Under the pieces are notes generated by a model. The model was given only the letters and a program-made list of their open reading frames with translations. It ran no database searches and was not told the origin of the DNA. Below are positions 14,480 to 22,746 of a stretch of DNA of 37,454 bases, piece by piece; position 1 is the stretch's first letter; every line of letters begins with the position of its first letter. Location: positions 1 to 37,454 of the forward strand of contig CAKURR010000022.1 of assembly GCA_934675735.1 (NCBI GenBank). Reading direction: 5' to 3'. Made by a program: the position numbers and the translations under genes. Origin of the DNA: an uncultured Clostridia bacterium (lineage in GTDB: Bacteria; Bacillota; Clostridia; Christensenellales; Aristaeellaceae).

Positions 14480-15721
14480 ATGAAGAAACTGCTTGCTGGC
14501 ATGCTCGCCTCGATGATGGTCGCCACGATGGCGCCCGCTCTGGCGGAGACGACGCTGAAGGTCGCCGGTTGGGATACCGCGACCACGCCGTATTACACCG
14601 CGATTAAAGAGGGCTATGAGGCCGCGAACCCCGACGTGAAAATCGAGTGGGTTGACCTCGCGTCTCAGGATTACAACGTGAAGGCCAGCACCATGCTCGC
14701 CGGCGGCGACACCACCGACCTGTACTGCGTCAAGGAGCTTTCCGACATGCAGAACTGGGCGAAGGAAGGTCTCATCGTGCCGATGACCGAGCAGATTGCG
14801 GCCGACGGCGTGGATATGACCAAGTACGCGGGCATGGACAGCTGCTATGTGGCGCTGACCGACGGCCAGCAGTACGCGCTCCCGTTCCGCGCGGACTACT
14901 GGGTGATGTTCTACAACAAAGACCTGTTCGATCAGGCCGGCATGGATTATCCGACCAACGACTGGACGTGGGATGAGTACGCGCAGATGGCGCGCGACAT
15001 CCACGAAAAGACCGGCGCTTACGGCACGCACTACCACACCTGGCTGTCCGCGGTTGCGAACTGGGCGGTCTGCGACGGCGTGAACACGCTGGCCGACGGC
15101 GAATACTCCGACCTGAAGTACTTCTACGAGCTGTATCAGGGCCTCGAGGATGACGGCGTGTGCATGAGCTACGACGAGCTGAAGGCCTCCGGCCTGCACT
15201 ACTCCGGCGCTTTCGCGCAGGGCAACGTCGCCATGATGCCGATGGGCTACTGGTATGCTTCCACCCTGATCGGCTACATCAAGGATGGCACCGCTTCCAT
15301 GAACTGGGGCATCGTCGCCGTGCCGCATCTTGAGGGCGTGGCCGCCGGTTCTTCCTTCGGTTCCCCGACCGGCATTGCCATCAGCAACGCCAGCGAGAAC
15401 AAGGACGAGGCTTGGAAGTTCGCCGCTTGGATGTGCTCTGAAGAAGGCGCGAAGGCCATCGCCGCGACCGGCACCCGTCCGGCGTACGTGAGCGAAGCGG
15501 TTGCCGAGGTTATGGCTTCTGCGGACGGCTTCCCGACCGATGAGAACAGCAAGGCCGCCCTGCTGCCCACCGCCATCTCTCTGGAGTGGCCGATCGGCGA
15601 CGGCGTGAACGAGATTAAGTCCATCGTCAACGAGGAGCACAGCCTCATCATGACCCGCGAGCTGACCATCGACGAGGGCATCGCGGAAATGGAAGAGCGC
15701 GCTGCTGAATACATCAAGTAA
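14480..15721 (+). CDS. ABC transporter extracellular sugar-binding protein (CUT1 type)
   Basis: The 413-residue protein has a cleavable signal peptide (MKKLLAGMLASMMVATMAPALA, cut before ETTLK) without a lipobox cysteine. It has the SBP_bac_1 pattern: TLKVAGWDTATTPYYTAIKEGYEAANPDVKIE at the mature start, YALPFRADYWVMFYNKDLFDQAG about 138-160, and SPTGIAISNASENKDEAWKFAAWM near 295-320. CUT1 proteins bind oligosaccharides for import. A perfect AAGGAGG precedes the ATG. It is the first gene behind the LacI-controlled promoter and is separated from its permeases by a terminator-like hairpin, as is common when much more binding protein than permease is needed. The neighbouring enzymes point to an acidic, unsaturated-uronate-bearing oligosaccharide as ligand (inference). 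Confidence 0.92.
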   Translation: MKKLLAGMLASMMVATMAPALAETTLKVAGWDTATTPYYTAIKEGYEAANPDVKIEWVDLASQDYNVKASTMLAGGDTTDLYCVKELSDMQNWAKEGLIVPMTEQIAADGVDMTKYAGMDSCYVALTDGQQYALPFRADYWVMFYNKDLFDQAGMDYPTNDWTWDEYAQMARDIHEKTGAYGTHYHTWLSAVANWAVCDGVNTLADGEYSDLKYFYELYQGLEDDGVCMSYDELKASGLHYSGAFAQGNVAMMPMGYWYASTLIGYIKDGTASMNWGIVAVPHLEGVAAGSSFGSPTGIAISNASENKDEAWKFAAWMCSEEGAKAIAATGTRPAYVSEAVAEVMASADGFPTDENSKAALLPTAISLEWPIGDGVNEIKSIVNEEHSLIMTRELTIDEGIAEMEERAAEYIK

Positions 15722-15737
15722 TTCCCAAAATTAAGGG

Positions 15738-15776
15738 AAGGGGGAGGCGCCGGGGCACTTCCCCCTTTCTTTATTT
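15738..15776 (+). terminator. Terminator-like hairpin after the ABC binding-protein gene
   Basis: AAGGGGGA (15738-15745) pairs with TCCCCCTT (15760-15767), followed by TCTTTATTT. It resembles an intrinsic terminator, but the co-directional permease genes downstream have no evident promoter of their own, so partial read-through is likely. Confidence 0.7.
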
Positions 15777-15803
15777 CAAAATTTACACCCAAAGGCTTAG
15801 AGC

Positions 15804-15865
15804 CTGCCTCAAATATCTGATTTTAATCGGACAGATGAGGCGGGGTTTGGGGCAGAGCCCCAACG
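15804..15865 (+). repeat. Dispersed hairpin module, copy 1
   Basis: The second stem, GGGGTTTGGGGCAGAGCCCC (15842-15861), is preceded by a weaker stem joining GCCTCA..TCTG to CAGATGAGGC with an AATA bulge. It ends 38 bases before the permease start. Other copies are at 19601, 19736, 29487, 34865 and 35006. Confidence 0.7.
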
Positions 15866-15903
15866 TTCCCGAATTGATTTCGCTCAGAGAGGATGTGCAC
15901 GAC

Positions 15904-16842
15904 ATGACAAAAAGCGTGGAAAAGCGCAAGATGGGCAAGCTGGAACGGCGCAATACGCTGACGGCTTATACCTTCCTCGCGCCGAACTTCATCGGCTTTG
16001 TTGTCTTTACCCTGATTCCGGTGATTTTCTCCATCGTGCTGGCGTTCATGAATTGGAGCGGCGGCTCGAAAATCACCTGGGCGGGGCTGGATAACTTCCG
16101 CCTGATTTTCAAGGATTTCAGCTTCACCAAGAGCAACTTGGGCATTGCGCTCAAAAATACCGTCTATTACACTATCGCGACCGTGCCGATTACCATCGCC
16201 TGCGCGCTGGGGCTGGCGCTGGTGCTCAATAAGGCGGTCAAAGGCGCGAAGTTCTTCCGCGCGGTGTTCTTCTTCCCATATGTCGCGTCGCTGGTGGCGA
16301 TCTGCGTCTGCTGGAACTTTTTGCTGATGAAAACCGGCCCCGTCAACCAGATTCTCTCGCTCTTCGGCATCCATATCACCAAGAGCTGGACGTCCAGCCG
16401 CGATTTGGCCATCTGGGCGATTATCATCGTCAGCGTCTGGCGCAACGCGGGTTATTATATGGTCATGTATCTGGCGGGCCTTCAGGGCGTGCCGGCAGAG
16501 CTGTATGAGGCCGCGACGATGGACGGCGCGAACGGCTGGCAGAAGTTCACCAAGGTGACCATGCCGATGCTCACCCCGACCACGTTCTTCGTCTCCATCA
16601 TGCTGGTGATTTCCTGCTTCAAGATTTACGACGTCGTCGCCATCATGACGCAGGGCGGCCCGGGCCGTTCCACCAAGATGCTTGTCACCTACATCTTTGA
16701 GCTGAGCTTTGGCGGCGAGGGCATCGCGACCTCCGCGCAGTATGGCGTGGCGAGCGCGGTCTCCATGGTGCTGCTGGCCATCGTGCTGCTGGTCACGTTT
16801 GTGCAGTTCCGCGGCGAGAAGAAGTGGGTCAACTACATGTAA
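15904..16842 (+). CDS. ABC sugar transporter permease (MalF/UgpA-like)
   Basis: This 312-residue protein has about six transmembrane helices and the EAA loop (ELYEAATMDGANGWQKFTKVTMP, around residues 200-222) that docks the ATPase. The LAPNFIGFVVFTLIPVIFSI segment near the start is typical of MalF/UgpA-type permeases of CUT1 systems. The start at 15904 is chosen because the frame upstream of it runs through the dispersed hairpin repeat; GAGAGG lies 11 bases before it. It works with the next gene and the binding protein upstream. No ATPase gene is present, so a shared MsmK/MalK-type ATPase encoded elsewhere is expected. Confidence 0.92.
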   Translation: MTKSVEKRKMGKLERRNTLTAYTFLAPNFIGFVVFTLIPVIFSIVLAFMNWSGGSKITWAGLDNFRLIFKDFSFTKSNLGIALKNTVYYTIATVPITIACALGLALVLNKAVKGAKFFRAVFFFPYVASLVAICVCWNFLLMKTGPVNQILSLFGIHITKSWTSSRDLAIWAIIIVSVWRNAGYYMVMYLAGLQGVPAELYEAATMDGANGWQKFTKVTMPMLTPTTFFVSIMLVISCFKIYDVVAIMTQGGPGRSTKMLVTYIFELSFGGEGIATSAQYGVASAVSMVLLAIVLLVTFVQFRGEKKWVNYM

Positions 16843-16857
16843 GGGGAGGCGAGAAGA

Positions 16858-17727
16858 ATGACCGCTGTTTCGATGAAAACGCAGCGCAAGCTCAAGCGGC
16901 AGACCGCCGGACACGTGGTGGGCATGGTGCTCAAGTATGCCTTCCTGCTGGCGCTGACCGTTGTGGCGCTTGTGCCGTTCGTTTGGATGATTTCTTCCTC
17001 GCTCAAGACGAGCGTGGATGTGTTCTCCATCCCGATGAAGTGGATTCCGGAAACGTTCCACTGGGAAAACTATCTGCAAATCTGGGAGCGCGTGCCGCTG
17101 ATGGCGTATTTCAAAAACACCGCCGTGCTGGCCGTGATTGTCACGTTCATGCAGATTCTCACGTCCTCCTTCGCGGCCTATGCGTTCGCGAAGATGAATT
17201 TCAAGGGACGCGACGTGCTGTTCATGTGTTATATCGGCACCATCGCCGTGCCGTGGCAGGTTTACATGGTGCCGCAGTTCATTATGATGCGCTCCATCGG
17301 CCTGTATGACACCATTTGGGCGCTGGTCGCGCTGCAAAGCTTCTCGGCCTTCGGCGTGTTTTTGATGCGTCAGTTCTACATGGGCATTCCGAATGATTTG
17401 AGCGAGGCCGCGCGCATCGACGGCCTGAGCGAATACGGCATCTGGGCGCGCATCATCCTGCCGCTGTCCAAGCCCGCCATCGCGACGCTGTGCATTTTCA
17501 CCTTCGTCAACACGTGGAACGACTACATGGGCCCGATGATCTATCTGACCACCGATCTGCGCAAGACGATTCAGGTCGGCCTGCGCCGCTTCATTCAGGC
17601 GTATTCCGCGGATTACAACCTCATCATGGCCGCGTCGCTGTGCTCGCTGCTGCCGGTGACGGTCGTGTTCCTGTTCCTGCAGCGCTACTTCATCGAGGGC
17701 ATTGCCACGACGGGCATGAAGGGTTAA
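16858..17727 (+). CDS. ABC sugar transporter permease (MalG/UgpE-like)
   Basis: The 289-residue protein is the second membrane subunit. It has six predicted helices, and the EAA motif EAARIDGLSEYGIWARIILPLSKPA lies at about residues 182-206. The N-terminal VALVPFVWMISSSLKTSVDVF and the C-terminal FLFLQRYFIEGIATTGMKG are classic MalG-family sequences. It lies 15 bases after the first permease with a GGGGAGG site, and its stop is one base from the next start, so transport and catabolism are in one transcript. Confidence 0.93.
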   Translation: MTAVSMKTQRKLKRQTAGHVVGMVLKYAFLLALTVVALVPFVWMISSSLKTSVDVFSIPMKWIPETFHWENYLQIWERVPLMAYFKNTAVLAVIVTFMQILTSSFAAYAFAKMNFKGRDVLFMCYIGTIAVPWQVYMVPQFIMMRSIGLYDTIWALVALQSFSAFGVFLMRQFYMGIPNDLSEAARIDGLSEYGIWARIILPLSKPAIATLCIFTFVNTWNDYMGPMIYLTTDLRKTIQVGLRRFIQAYSADYNLIMAASLCSLLPVTVVFLFLQRYFIEGIATTGMKG

Positions 17728-17728
17728 C

Positions 17729-19552
17729 ATGTTTGCTGCTTATCTGAACGCGCATCCGCTGCATGGCTTGCTGGGGGAGACGGGGGATTACCGCCCGTTT
17801 CCCCGGCGGCAGGTGCGCGGCGCGTGGGACGCCCTGCCCGAAAACAAACGCGCGCAGCTGCTCGTCTGGGCGGACGAGGCCAAACAGGGCTACCCGCCCG
17901 TAACGGCGACGCAGTTTCTGGCGTTCAGCCGAACGGGCGACCGAGCGGCGTATGAAACGCCGTATTTCGCGCGGCGCAATCGGCTGATGGGCGCGGCGCT
18001 GGGCGAGTGTCTGCTGGATGACGGAACGTATTTGGATGACGTTATCGACGGCCTGTGGTGCATCTGCGAGGAAACGACGTGGGTGCTCAGCGCGCACAAC
18101 GGCAGCGACCACCCCGGCCGCCCGCCGATGAACGAGCGCCCTCTGCCGGATGCGAACAACCCGTATGTCGATTTGTTTGCGGCGCAGACGGCGGCGGCGC
18201 TGGCGGATATCCTATATCTATTGGAGGATAAGCTGGACGCGGTCAGCCCGCTGATTGCGCGGCGCGTGCGGCAGGAAATCGACCGCCGCGTGCTGACCCC
18301 GTTCATGCAGCACGACGATTTCTGGTGGATGGGCATGATTCGCAAAGACGTCTGCAACTGGACGCCGTGGATTCTCTCCAACGTCATTGACGCCCTGCTG
18401 CTTTTGGAGCGGGACGGTTGGCGCAGAAGCGAAGGTGTGACCCGCGCGATGCGCATGCTGGACAGCTATCTGGCGGTTCTGCCGGAGGACGGCGGCTGCG
18501 ACGAGGGCGCGGGGTATTTCAACATGGCGGGCGCGGCGCTGTTTGACGCGCTGGAAAGCGTGTATCAGGCGACGGGCGGGCGCGTGAGCTTTTACGACGA
18601 GCCGCTGATTCGGCGAATCGCCGCGTTCCCGATGCACGCGCATATCGCGGGGGCGTACTTTATCAACTTTGCGGATTGCGACGCAAAACCGAAGCTCGAC
18701 GGCCGGCGGCTGGCGCTCTTCGGGCGGCGGACGCATCAGCCCGATTTGGAGCGCTTCGGCCTGTGGCTGGAGGGGCAGAGAAACTCCGTCCGTCCGGTCG
18801 ATACGCCGCAGATGAGCCGCGTGCTGCAAAGCCTATTTGCCGAGTCCGAACAGGCGGACGAGCCGAAGGGCGAAACCTTCGCCGCGCTGCCGAGCTTACA
18901 GGTGTTTGCGTGGCGAAGAGACGGGCTGTATGCCGCGATAAAGGGCGGCCACAACGGCGAAAGCCATAACCACAACGATATCGGCAATTTCATCGTCTAT
19001 GCGGACGGCGAGCCCGAAATCATCGACGTGGGCAACTGCCTGTATACCGCCCAAACCTTCGGGCCGCGGCGCTATGAGCTGATGAACACCCGCTCGATGA
19101 ACCACAACGTGCCGCTTGTCGGCGGCGCGGAGCAAATCGCCGGACGCGAACACCGTGCGTGCGGCGTCGCCGCCGATGAAAACGGCGCGCGCATGGAACT
19201 GGCGGGGGCATATCCCGAGGACGCGGGGGTCAGGTCGCTGGTTCGCACGCTCTCCGTTTCGGAAAATGCGCTCGAGCTGACCGACGACGTGACGCTGGAC
19301 GCGGAAAAGCCCGTGACCTTTGTGTTCATGCTCAGACACCGCCCGACGGTCGAAAACGGTCAGGCGCGTTTTGGCAGACTGCGCATGACGTTTGACGCGT
19401 CGCTGGATGTGCGGACAGAGGAAATCCCCGTGACCGATGCGCGCATGGCGGGGAATTTCCCCGGCAGCGTCTGGCGGATGACGATGACGAGCGGGGAAGC
19501 GAAGGAACATCATCAAAAATTTGTTGTGCGTAAAGCCCCGTTTCAATCGTAG
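17729..19552 (+). CDS. Cytoplasmic heparinase II/III-like protein (polysaccharide lyase fold)
   Basis: The 607-residue protein has an N-terminal alpha/alpha-toroid (about 1-370; for example WTPWILSNVIDALLLLERDGW and GGCDEGAGYFNMAGAALFDAL) and a C-terminal beta-sheet heparinase II/III domain (about 385-605). It carries the signature GGHNGESHNHNDIGNFIVYADGEPEIIDVG, with H413, H415 and D417. Family members (several PL classes) cleave uronic-acid polysaccharides by beta-elimination, leaving an unsaturated uronate. There is no signal peptide, so it should act on imported oligosaccharides. It starts one base after the permease stop, with only weak AAGGG ahead, suggesting coupled translation. The GH88 enzyme downstream would remove the unsaturated uronate it makes. 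Which glycan it cuts is unknown. Confidence 0.85.
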   Translation: MFAAYLNAHPLHGLLGETGDYRPFPRRQVRGAWDALPENKRAQLLVWADEAKQGYPPVTATQFLAFSRTGDRAAYETPYFARRNRLMGAALGECLLDDGTYLDDVIDGLWCICEETTWVLSAHNGSDHPGRPPMNERPLPDANNPYVDLFAAQTAAALADILYLLEDKLDAVSPLIARRVRQEIDRRVLTPFMQHDDFWWMGMIRKDVCNWTPWILSNVIDALLLLERDGWRRSEGVTRAMRMLDSYLAVLPEDGGCDEGAGYFNMAGAALFDALESVYQATGGRVSFYDEPLIRRIAAFPMHAHIAGAYFINFADCDAKPKLDGRRLALFGRRTHQPDLERFGLWLEGQRNSVRPVDTPQMSRVLQSLFAESEQADEPKGETFAALPSLQVFAWRRDGLYAAIKGGHNGESHNHNDIGNFIVYADGEPEIIDVGNCLYTAQTFGPRRYELMNTRSMNHNVPLVGGAEQIAGREHRACGVAADENGARMELAGAYPEDAGVRSLVRTLSVSENALELTDDVTLDAEKPVTFVFMLRHRPTVENGQARFGRLRMTFDASLDVRTEEIPVTDARMAGNFPGSVWRMTMTSGEAKEHHQKFVVRKAPFQS

Positions 19553-19735
19553 AATGCTTCGCATTCTGCTCTGAAACTACGTCTTTGTGATAAAAACGAT
19601 GGGCTGCCGCCCAAACCTGCCTGAGGGACGATTGATAGCACGCTGAATCCCGCACAGCGGGCGCGTTCTATCAATCCTCATCAGACTCCCTTCCTCGCTT
19701 CGCGCTGGTTTGAACTCATTTATTATACGGGAAAT
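19540..19735 (+). repeat. Hairpin-dense intercistronic DNA including dispersed module copy 2 (reversed)
   Basis: Three dyads lie here. GTTTCA...TGAAAC (19540-19577) encloses AGAATGC-TTC-GCATTCT and overlaps the heparinase-like stop codon. GGGCTGCCGCCCAAACC (19601-19617) is the reverse of the dispersed module. GATTGATAG (19630-19638) pairs with CTATCAATC (19668-19676) and encloses CCCGC/GCGGG. No T-run follows any of them, so the transcript may continue. Confidence 0.6.
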
Positions 19736-19782
19736 CCAAGAACCTCAGGTTCTTGGTGGGGTTTGGGGCAAAGCCCCAAGCG
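19736..19782 (+). repeat. Dispersed hairpin module, copy 3
   Basis: CCAAGAACC (19736-19744), loop TCA, GGTTCTTGG (19748-19756), then GGGGTTTGGGGCAAAGCCCC (19758-19777). The first stem differs in sequence from copies 4 and 5 but pairs perfectly, and the TCA loop is the same. It ends 26 bases before the next start codon. Confidence 0.75.
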
Positions 19783-19808
19783 TTACTCTTTACAAAGGAG
19801 TGATCTTC

Positions 19809-21629
19809 ATGGGAAACTGTGTCAAGGATAATCCGCTGCGCTCGCGGGCAGACGTCGAGCGCGCCGCCATTCAGCTGATTGAACCGCTGCTGCCGCTGCT
19901 CAGTCCGAATAAGGCGCGGCTGCATCTGGGCGATACCGGCGCGGTGTATCCGGATGAAATCGCGCAGATGGAAGCGTTCGCGCGTCCGCTGTGGGCGATT
20001 GTGCCGATGCTCGCGGGGCACTGCGAATGCGTGAAGCCGCTGTGGGAGGCGTGGCGCGAGGGCATCATCGCGGGCGTCGATCCCGAAAATCCGGAATATT
20101 GGGGCGAGGTCGTCGATTACGACCAGCGCCTGGTTGAAATGGCCGTGTTCGGCATGGGCATGGCGCTTGCGCCGCAGGAGTTCTTCTTCTCCCTGCCCGA
20201 AAAGACGCAGAAGCAGCTGCACGCGTGGCTCGACCAGATTAACCGGCACGATATGCCCAAGAATAACTGGACGTTCTTCCGCGTGCTGGTGAATATGGGC
20301 TTCATCGTCTGCGGCGTGCCGCACGACGAGGAGCGCATGCAGAAGGACTTCGCCATGATTGAGGAACACTACGAGGGCGACGGCTGGTATTTCGATTATT
20401 TCAACCAGCGCGAGTATTACACCATGTGGGCGTTCCATTTCTATGGGCTGGTCTATGCGAAGGTGATGGGCGAGCGCGACCCGGAGCGCAGCCGCGAATA
20501 CATCGAGCGCGGCAAGAAGATGGCCGCTGATTTCGCCTGCTGGTTCGATAAGAGCGGCGAGGCGCTGGCCTATGGCCGCAGCCTGACCTATCGCTTCGCG
20601 CAGGGCGCGTTCTACGCCGCGCTGGCGCTGGTCGAGGCCGAAACGGAACAGGTGAATTACGGCCGGATGAAGCACCTGCTGCTGGGCAACATGCGCAAGT
20701 GGTTCTCCAAGCCGATTTTCACCCGAGACGGCGTGCTGACCATCGGTTACGGCTATCCCAGCCTGCTGATGGCGGAGGGCTATAACGCGCCCGGCTCACC
20801 GTATTGGGCGATGAAGGCGTTCGCCTGTCTGGCCCTGCCCGAGGAGCATCCGTTCTGGCAGGCTGAAGAGCAGGAGGTCGAGACGCCCAAAATGGCGCTT
20901 CAGCCGCATGTGCGCATGCTCGTCACGCGCAGCGACGACAAGAGCCATGTGATGGCGTTCGTGGCGGGCAACCGCGCGCACGAGCACAGCCATGACGAGG
21001 CCAAGTATGAGAAATTCGTCTATTCCAGCGTGTTCGGTTTCAGCGTCAGCAAGGCGCAGAAGCTGCTCAAGGACGGCGCGTTTGACAACATGCTCGCCCT
21101 CAGCGAGGACGGCGACACCTGGCACCCGCGCTACGGCTGCGACGAATACGAAGTCAAGCCGGACTGCGTGATTTCCACTTGGCACCCGTTCGCGGGCGTG
21201 ACGGTGAAAACCGAGCTGCGCCCGTTTGGTGAGTGGCATGTGCGCATTCACCATATCACCAGCGACCGCAGGCTGTATGCGGCGGAGGGCGGCTACGCCA
21301 TCTCCCGCGACGGATGCGACGGCAGCGTCATCTACGCCCGGCATGCGCGCACGCCCGAGGAGGTCTGCGAAAACGGCCGCGCGGCGGTCATCGCGCCCTG
21401 GGGCGTGAGCGGGGTGATGAATCTGCGCGGCTATGACGGCCAGCAGAACGTCATGCCCGAACCGAACACCAATCTGATGGCCCCGCGCACGCTGATTCCG
21501 ACCCTGACGGCCCAAATCGGCAAGGGCGAAACCGTGCTCGTCAGCGCCGTTTTCGGCACAAAGACCGCGGGCCGCGACGCGTGGACAAATCCCCCGACGG
21601 AGGTTTTGGCATATGGAAAAATGGATTGA
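19809..21629 (+). CDS. DUF2264 family protein
   Basis: The 606-residue protein matches the DUF2264 (COG4289) family in sequence style and length: an alpha/alpha-barrel-like first half rich in aromatic residues (for example KNNWTFFRVLVNMGF, YYTMWAFHFYGLVYAKVMG) and a beta-rich second half with NRAHEHSHDEAKYEKFVYSS. The biochemical function is, to my knowledge, not established. Family genes commonly sit beside GH88/GH105 hydrolases and heparinase-like lyases, as here. There is no signal peptide. AAAGGAG lies before the chosen ATG; an ATG 99 bases upstream is in frame, but that stretch is the dispersed repeat. The end overlaps the GH88 start by 17 bases. A role in cleaving or isomerising an acidic oligosaccharide is plausible but inferred. 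Confidence 0.82.
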   Translation: MGNCVKDNPLRSRADVERAAIQLIEPLLPLLSPNKARLHLGDTGAVYPDEIAQMEAFARPLWAIVPMLAGHCECVKPLWEAWREGIIAGVDPENPEYWGEVVDYDQRLVEMAVFGMGMALAPQEFFFSLPEKTQKQLHAWLDQINRHDMPKNNWTFFRVLVNMGFIVCGVPHDEERMQKDFAMIEEHYEGDGWYFDYFNQREYYTMWAFHFYGLVYAKVMGERDPERSREYIERGKKMAADFACWFDKSGEALAYGRSLTYRFAQGAFYAALALVEAETEQVNYGRMKHLLLGNMRKWFSKPIFTRDGVLTIGYGYPSLLMAEGYNAPGSPYWAMKAFACLALPEEHPFWQAEEQEVETPKMALQPHVRMLVTRSDDKSHVMAFVAGNRAHEHSHDEAKYEKFVYSSVFGFSVSKAQKLLKDGAFDNMLALSEDGDTWHPRYGCDEYEVKPDCVISTWHPFAGVTVKTELRPFGEWHVRIHHITSDRRLYAAEGGYAISRDGCDGSVIYARHARTPEEVCENGRAAVIAPWGVSGVMNLRGYDGQQNVMPEPNTNLMAPRTLIPTLTAQIGKGETVLVSAVFGTKTAGRDAWTNPPTEVLAYGKMD

Positions 21630-22740
21630 CGAGGCCTTTGCCCGCGCCTGTGAAAAGCTGGAGCGCGGCGCAAAGCGCGCGGCCGAGCAGGGCATCATCC
21701 CCTACATGGGGCAGAAGGACGGCTATACCCCCGCGCCGTTTGACGGCAACAGCTGGTGGACGGGCGGCTTCTGGCCGGGTATGATGTGGCAGCTCTACGC
21801 CGCCACGGGCAGGGACGTCTATAAGGACGAAGCGCTCCGCGTGGAGAAGCTGCTGACGGCGGAGCTGCGCTCGTTCATGCTGCTCAACCACGACGTGGGC
21901 TTCATGTATCTGCTTTCCACGGGCGCGCACGATAAGCTGCTCGGCGACGCGCAGGCGCACGCCGACACCCTGCACGCGGCGACGCTGCTGGCCGGACGAT
22001 TCAATCCGGCGGGCTTCATCCGCGCGTGGCCGGGCGAGGACCGCGCGGGTTACGCCATCATCGACTGCATGATGAACCTGAGCCTGCTCTACTGGGCGGG
22101 CGCGCAGACCAAGGACCCGCGCTTTGAGGCCATCGCGCGCATTCACGCGGATACGACCATCCGCGAGTTCATCCGCGAGGACGGCAGCAGCAACCACATT
22201 GTCGTCTTTGACCCCAAGACGGGCAAGGCGCTCGACAAGCCCGGCGGACAGGGCTATGCGCCCGGCTCGAGCTGGAGCCGCGGGCAGGCGTGGGCGCTCT
22301 ACGGCTTCACGCTCAGCGGCATCAACACGGGCGACAGCAAGTATATCGACGTAGCGCGCAAATGCGCAAAGTATTTCATCGCCAACATCCGCGAGGACGG
22401 CCTGACGGACTGCGATTTCCGCCAGCCCAAGGATGAGGAGCGCATCGACAATATCGCGGGTGCGTGCGCGGCCTGCGGCCTGCTGGAGTTGGCGAACGTC
22501 GTCGGCGGCGAAGAGGCTGAGACCTATCGCGCAGCGGCGATGAAGCTGCTCAAAGCGCTCGATACCCTCTGCGCCGACTGGACGGACGGCAACATGGGCA
22601 TTTTGCAGAAGTGCACGGCCAGCTATCACAACGACGGCGCGGGCCGCCATGTCAACATTCTTTACGGCGATTATTTCTTCATCGAGGCGCTCTGCAAGCT
22701 GCGCGGCACGGACGCGCGCCTGTGGATGAGCGGAAAGTGA
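21613..22740 (+). CDS. GH88 unsaturated glucuronyl hydrolase
   Basis: The 375-residue protein has the GH88 alpha/alpha-barrel pattern: SWWTGGFWPGMMWQLY (47-62), NHDVGFMYLLS with D94, YAIIDCMMNLSLLYWA with D151, and GYAPGSSWSRGQAWALYGF (214-232). D94 and D151 match the catalytic pair (D88/D149) of the Bacillus enzyme. It removes the 4,5-unsaturated uronic acid that lyases leave at the non-reducing end, by hydrating the double bond. With no signal peptide it acts in the cytoplasm. It overlaps the DUF2264 gene by 17 bases, and the next gene starts six bases after its stop, so it is tightly embedded in the operon. Both catalytic residues are present. Confidence 0.93.
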   Translation: MEKWIDEAFARACEKLERGAKRAAEQGIIPYMGQKDGYTPAPFDGNSWWTGGFWPGMMWQLYAATGRDVYKDEALRVEKLLTAELRSFMLLNHDVGFMYLLSTGAHDKLLGDAQAHADTLHAATLLAGRFNPAGFIRAWPGEDRAGYAIIDCMMNLSLLYWAGAQTKDPRFEAIARIHADTTIREFIREDGSSNHIVVFDPKTGKALDKPGGQGYAPGSSWSRGQAWALYGFTLSGINTGDSKYIDVARKCAKYFIANIREDGLTDCDFRQPKDEERIDNIAGACAACGLLELANVVGGEEAETYRAAAMKLLKALDTLCADWTDGNMGILQKCTASYHNDGAGRHVNILYGDYFFIEALCKLRGTDARLWMSGK

Positions 22741-22746
22741 GACGCG

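Noticed and set aside
14480..17727. Broken ABC transporter because the ATPase gene is missing
   Set aside because: CUT1 systems in Bacillota often share one MsmK/MalK ATPase encoded elsewhere; both EAA loops are intact.
19710..19808. Longer N-terminus for the DUF2264 protein
   Set aside because: The upstream in-frame codons are the dispersed hairpin module, and the ribosome binding site points to 19809.
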